Source: an uncultured Bacteroidota bacterium
Lineage (GTDB): Bacteria; Bacteroidota; Bacteroidia; Flavobacteriales; Flavobacteriaceae
DNA length: 7,913 nucleotides
NCBI GenBank assembly: GCA_903837025.1
Contig: CAILTC010000327.1
Location: forward strand, 1-7,913
Direction: 5' to 3'
Numbering within the stretch: position 1 is the stretch's first letter; the number at the start of each line of letters is the position of its first letter. Shown piece by piece: positions 7,868-7,913 of this stretch. The translations under genes and the position numbers were made by a program. The notes beneath the pieces were generated by a model. That model searched no databases and was not told where the DNA came from. It was given only the letters and a program-made list of their open reading frames with translations.

Positions 7868-7913
7868 TAGTAGAATCTTTTTTAAGTCTTTTAAACAGGC
7901 TAATTTAGTGACC

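Noticed and set aside
7842..7913. Partial minus-strand coding sequence at the right edge
   Set aside because: One minus-strand frame is open to the edge but runs straight through the terminator with an unconvincing translation; the other two have stops close to the edge.

Overview
The window reads as the chromosome of an AT-rich Bacteroidota, most likely Flavobacteriia and plausibly Flavobacterium. The support is: Flavobacterium-style type IX secretion (T9SS) C-terminal signals, PID-CTERM-like small proteins, two TAnnTTTG promoter elements (the Bacteroidota -7 box), weak or absent Shine-Dalgarno sequences, and the GIG...ASAQLEV...GFLAPRMT N-terminal module common in Bacteroidota surface proteins. 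Nearly everything encoded here is secreted or surface-directed; the one exception is a membrane-anchored AraC-type regulator.

Layout. Positions 1-74 are the last codons of a T9SS protein, followed after one base by a 78-residue PID-CTERM-like protein (76-312) and a hairpin terminator. A minus-strand gene (469-1626) encodes a regulator with about seven transmembrane segments and an AraC-type DNA-binding domain. A 387-bp divergent control region leads to a 157-residue secreted tail-fibre-like protein (2014-2487). A 451-bp control region leads to a 678-residue secreted fibre with phage-tail-fibre and YadA-head-like repeats (2939-4975). Next comes a 768-residue protein (5123-7429): signal peptide, then an almost eukaryotic ubiquitin domain, then a long beta-rich T9SS cargo with a type C sorting signal. 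A second PID-CTERM-like protein (7431-7679) follows one base later, then a strong terminator. The right end holds a probable minus-strand terminator and a 14-bp perfect palindrome, with no recognisable gene.

Two things stand out. First, the mature 768-residue protein is predicted to begin exactly at ubiquitin Met1. It matches human ubiquitin at 63 of 70 residues by my alignment and lacks the LRLRGG tail, so it would be a surface-displayed, non-conjugatable ubiquitin module. Second, both fibre genes are preceded by the same control architecture: two pairs of 9-bp ACGGCAT direct repeats, each with a 12-bp spacer (21-bp period). The last half-site starts exactly 42 bp before a TAnnTTTG element that has no visible -33 box. 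This looks like an activator-dependent operator, and the adjacent membrane AraC protein is the obvious candidate, though a LytTR-type regulator fits the geometry too.

The pair [T9SS type C protein + PID-CTERM protein] occurs at both ends of the window, and 122 bp spanning the junction are identical in the two copies (1-122 and 7356-7477). The locus therefore looks like a duplicated, recombining surface-protein cassette. A plausible model is a regulated surface programme in which the fibre gene, the ubiquitin-bearing T9SS protein and its PID-CTERM partner are transcribed together from the operator upstream of 2939, while the small fibre protein is co-regulated from its own copy.
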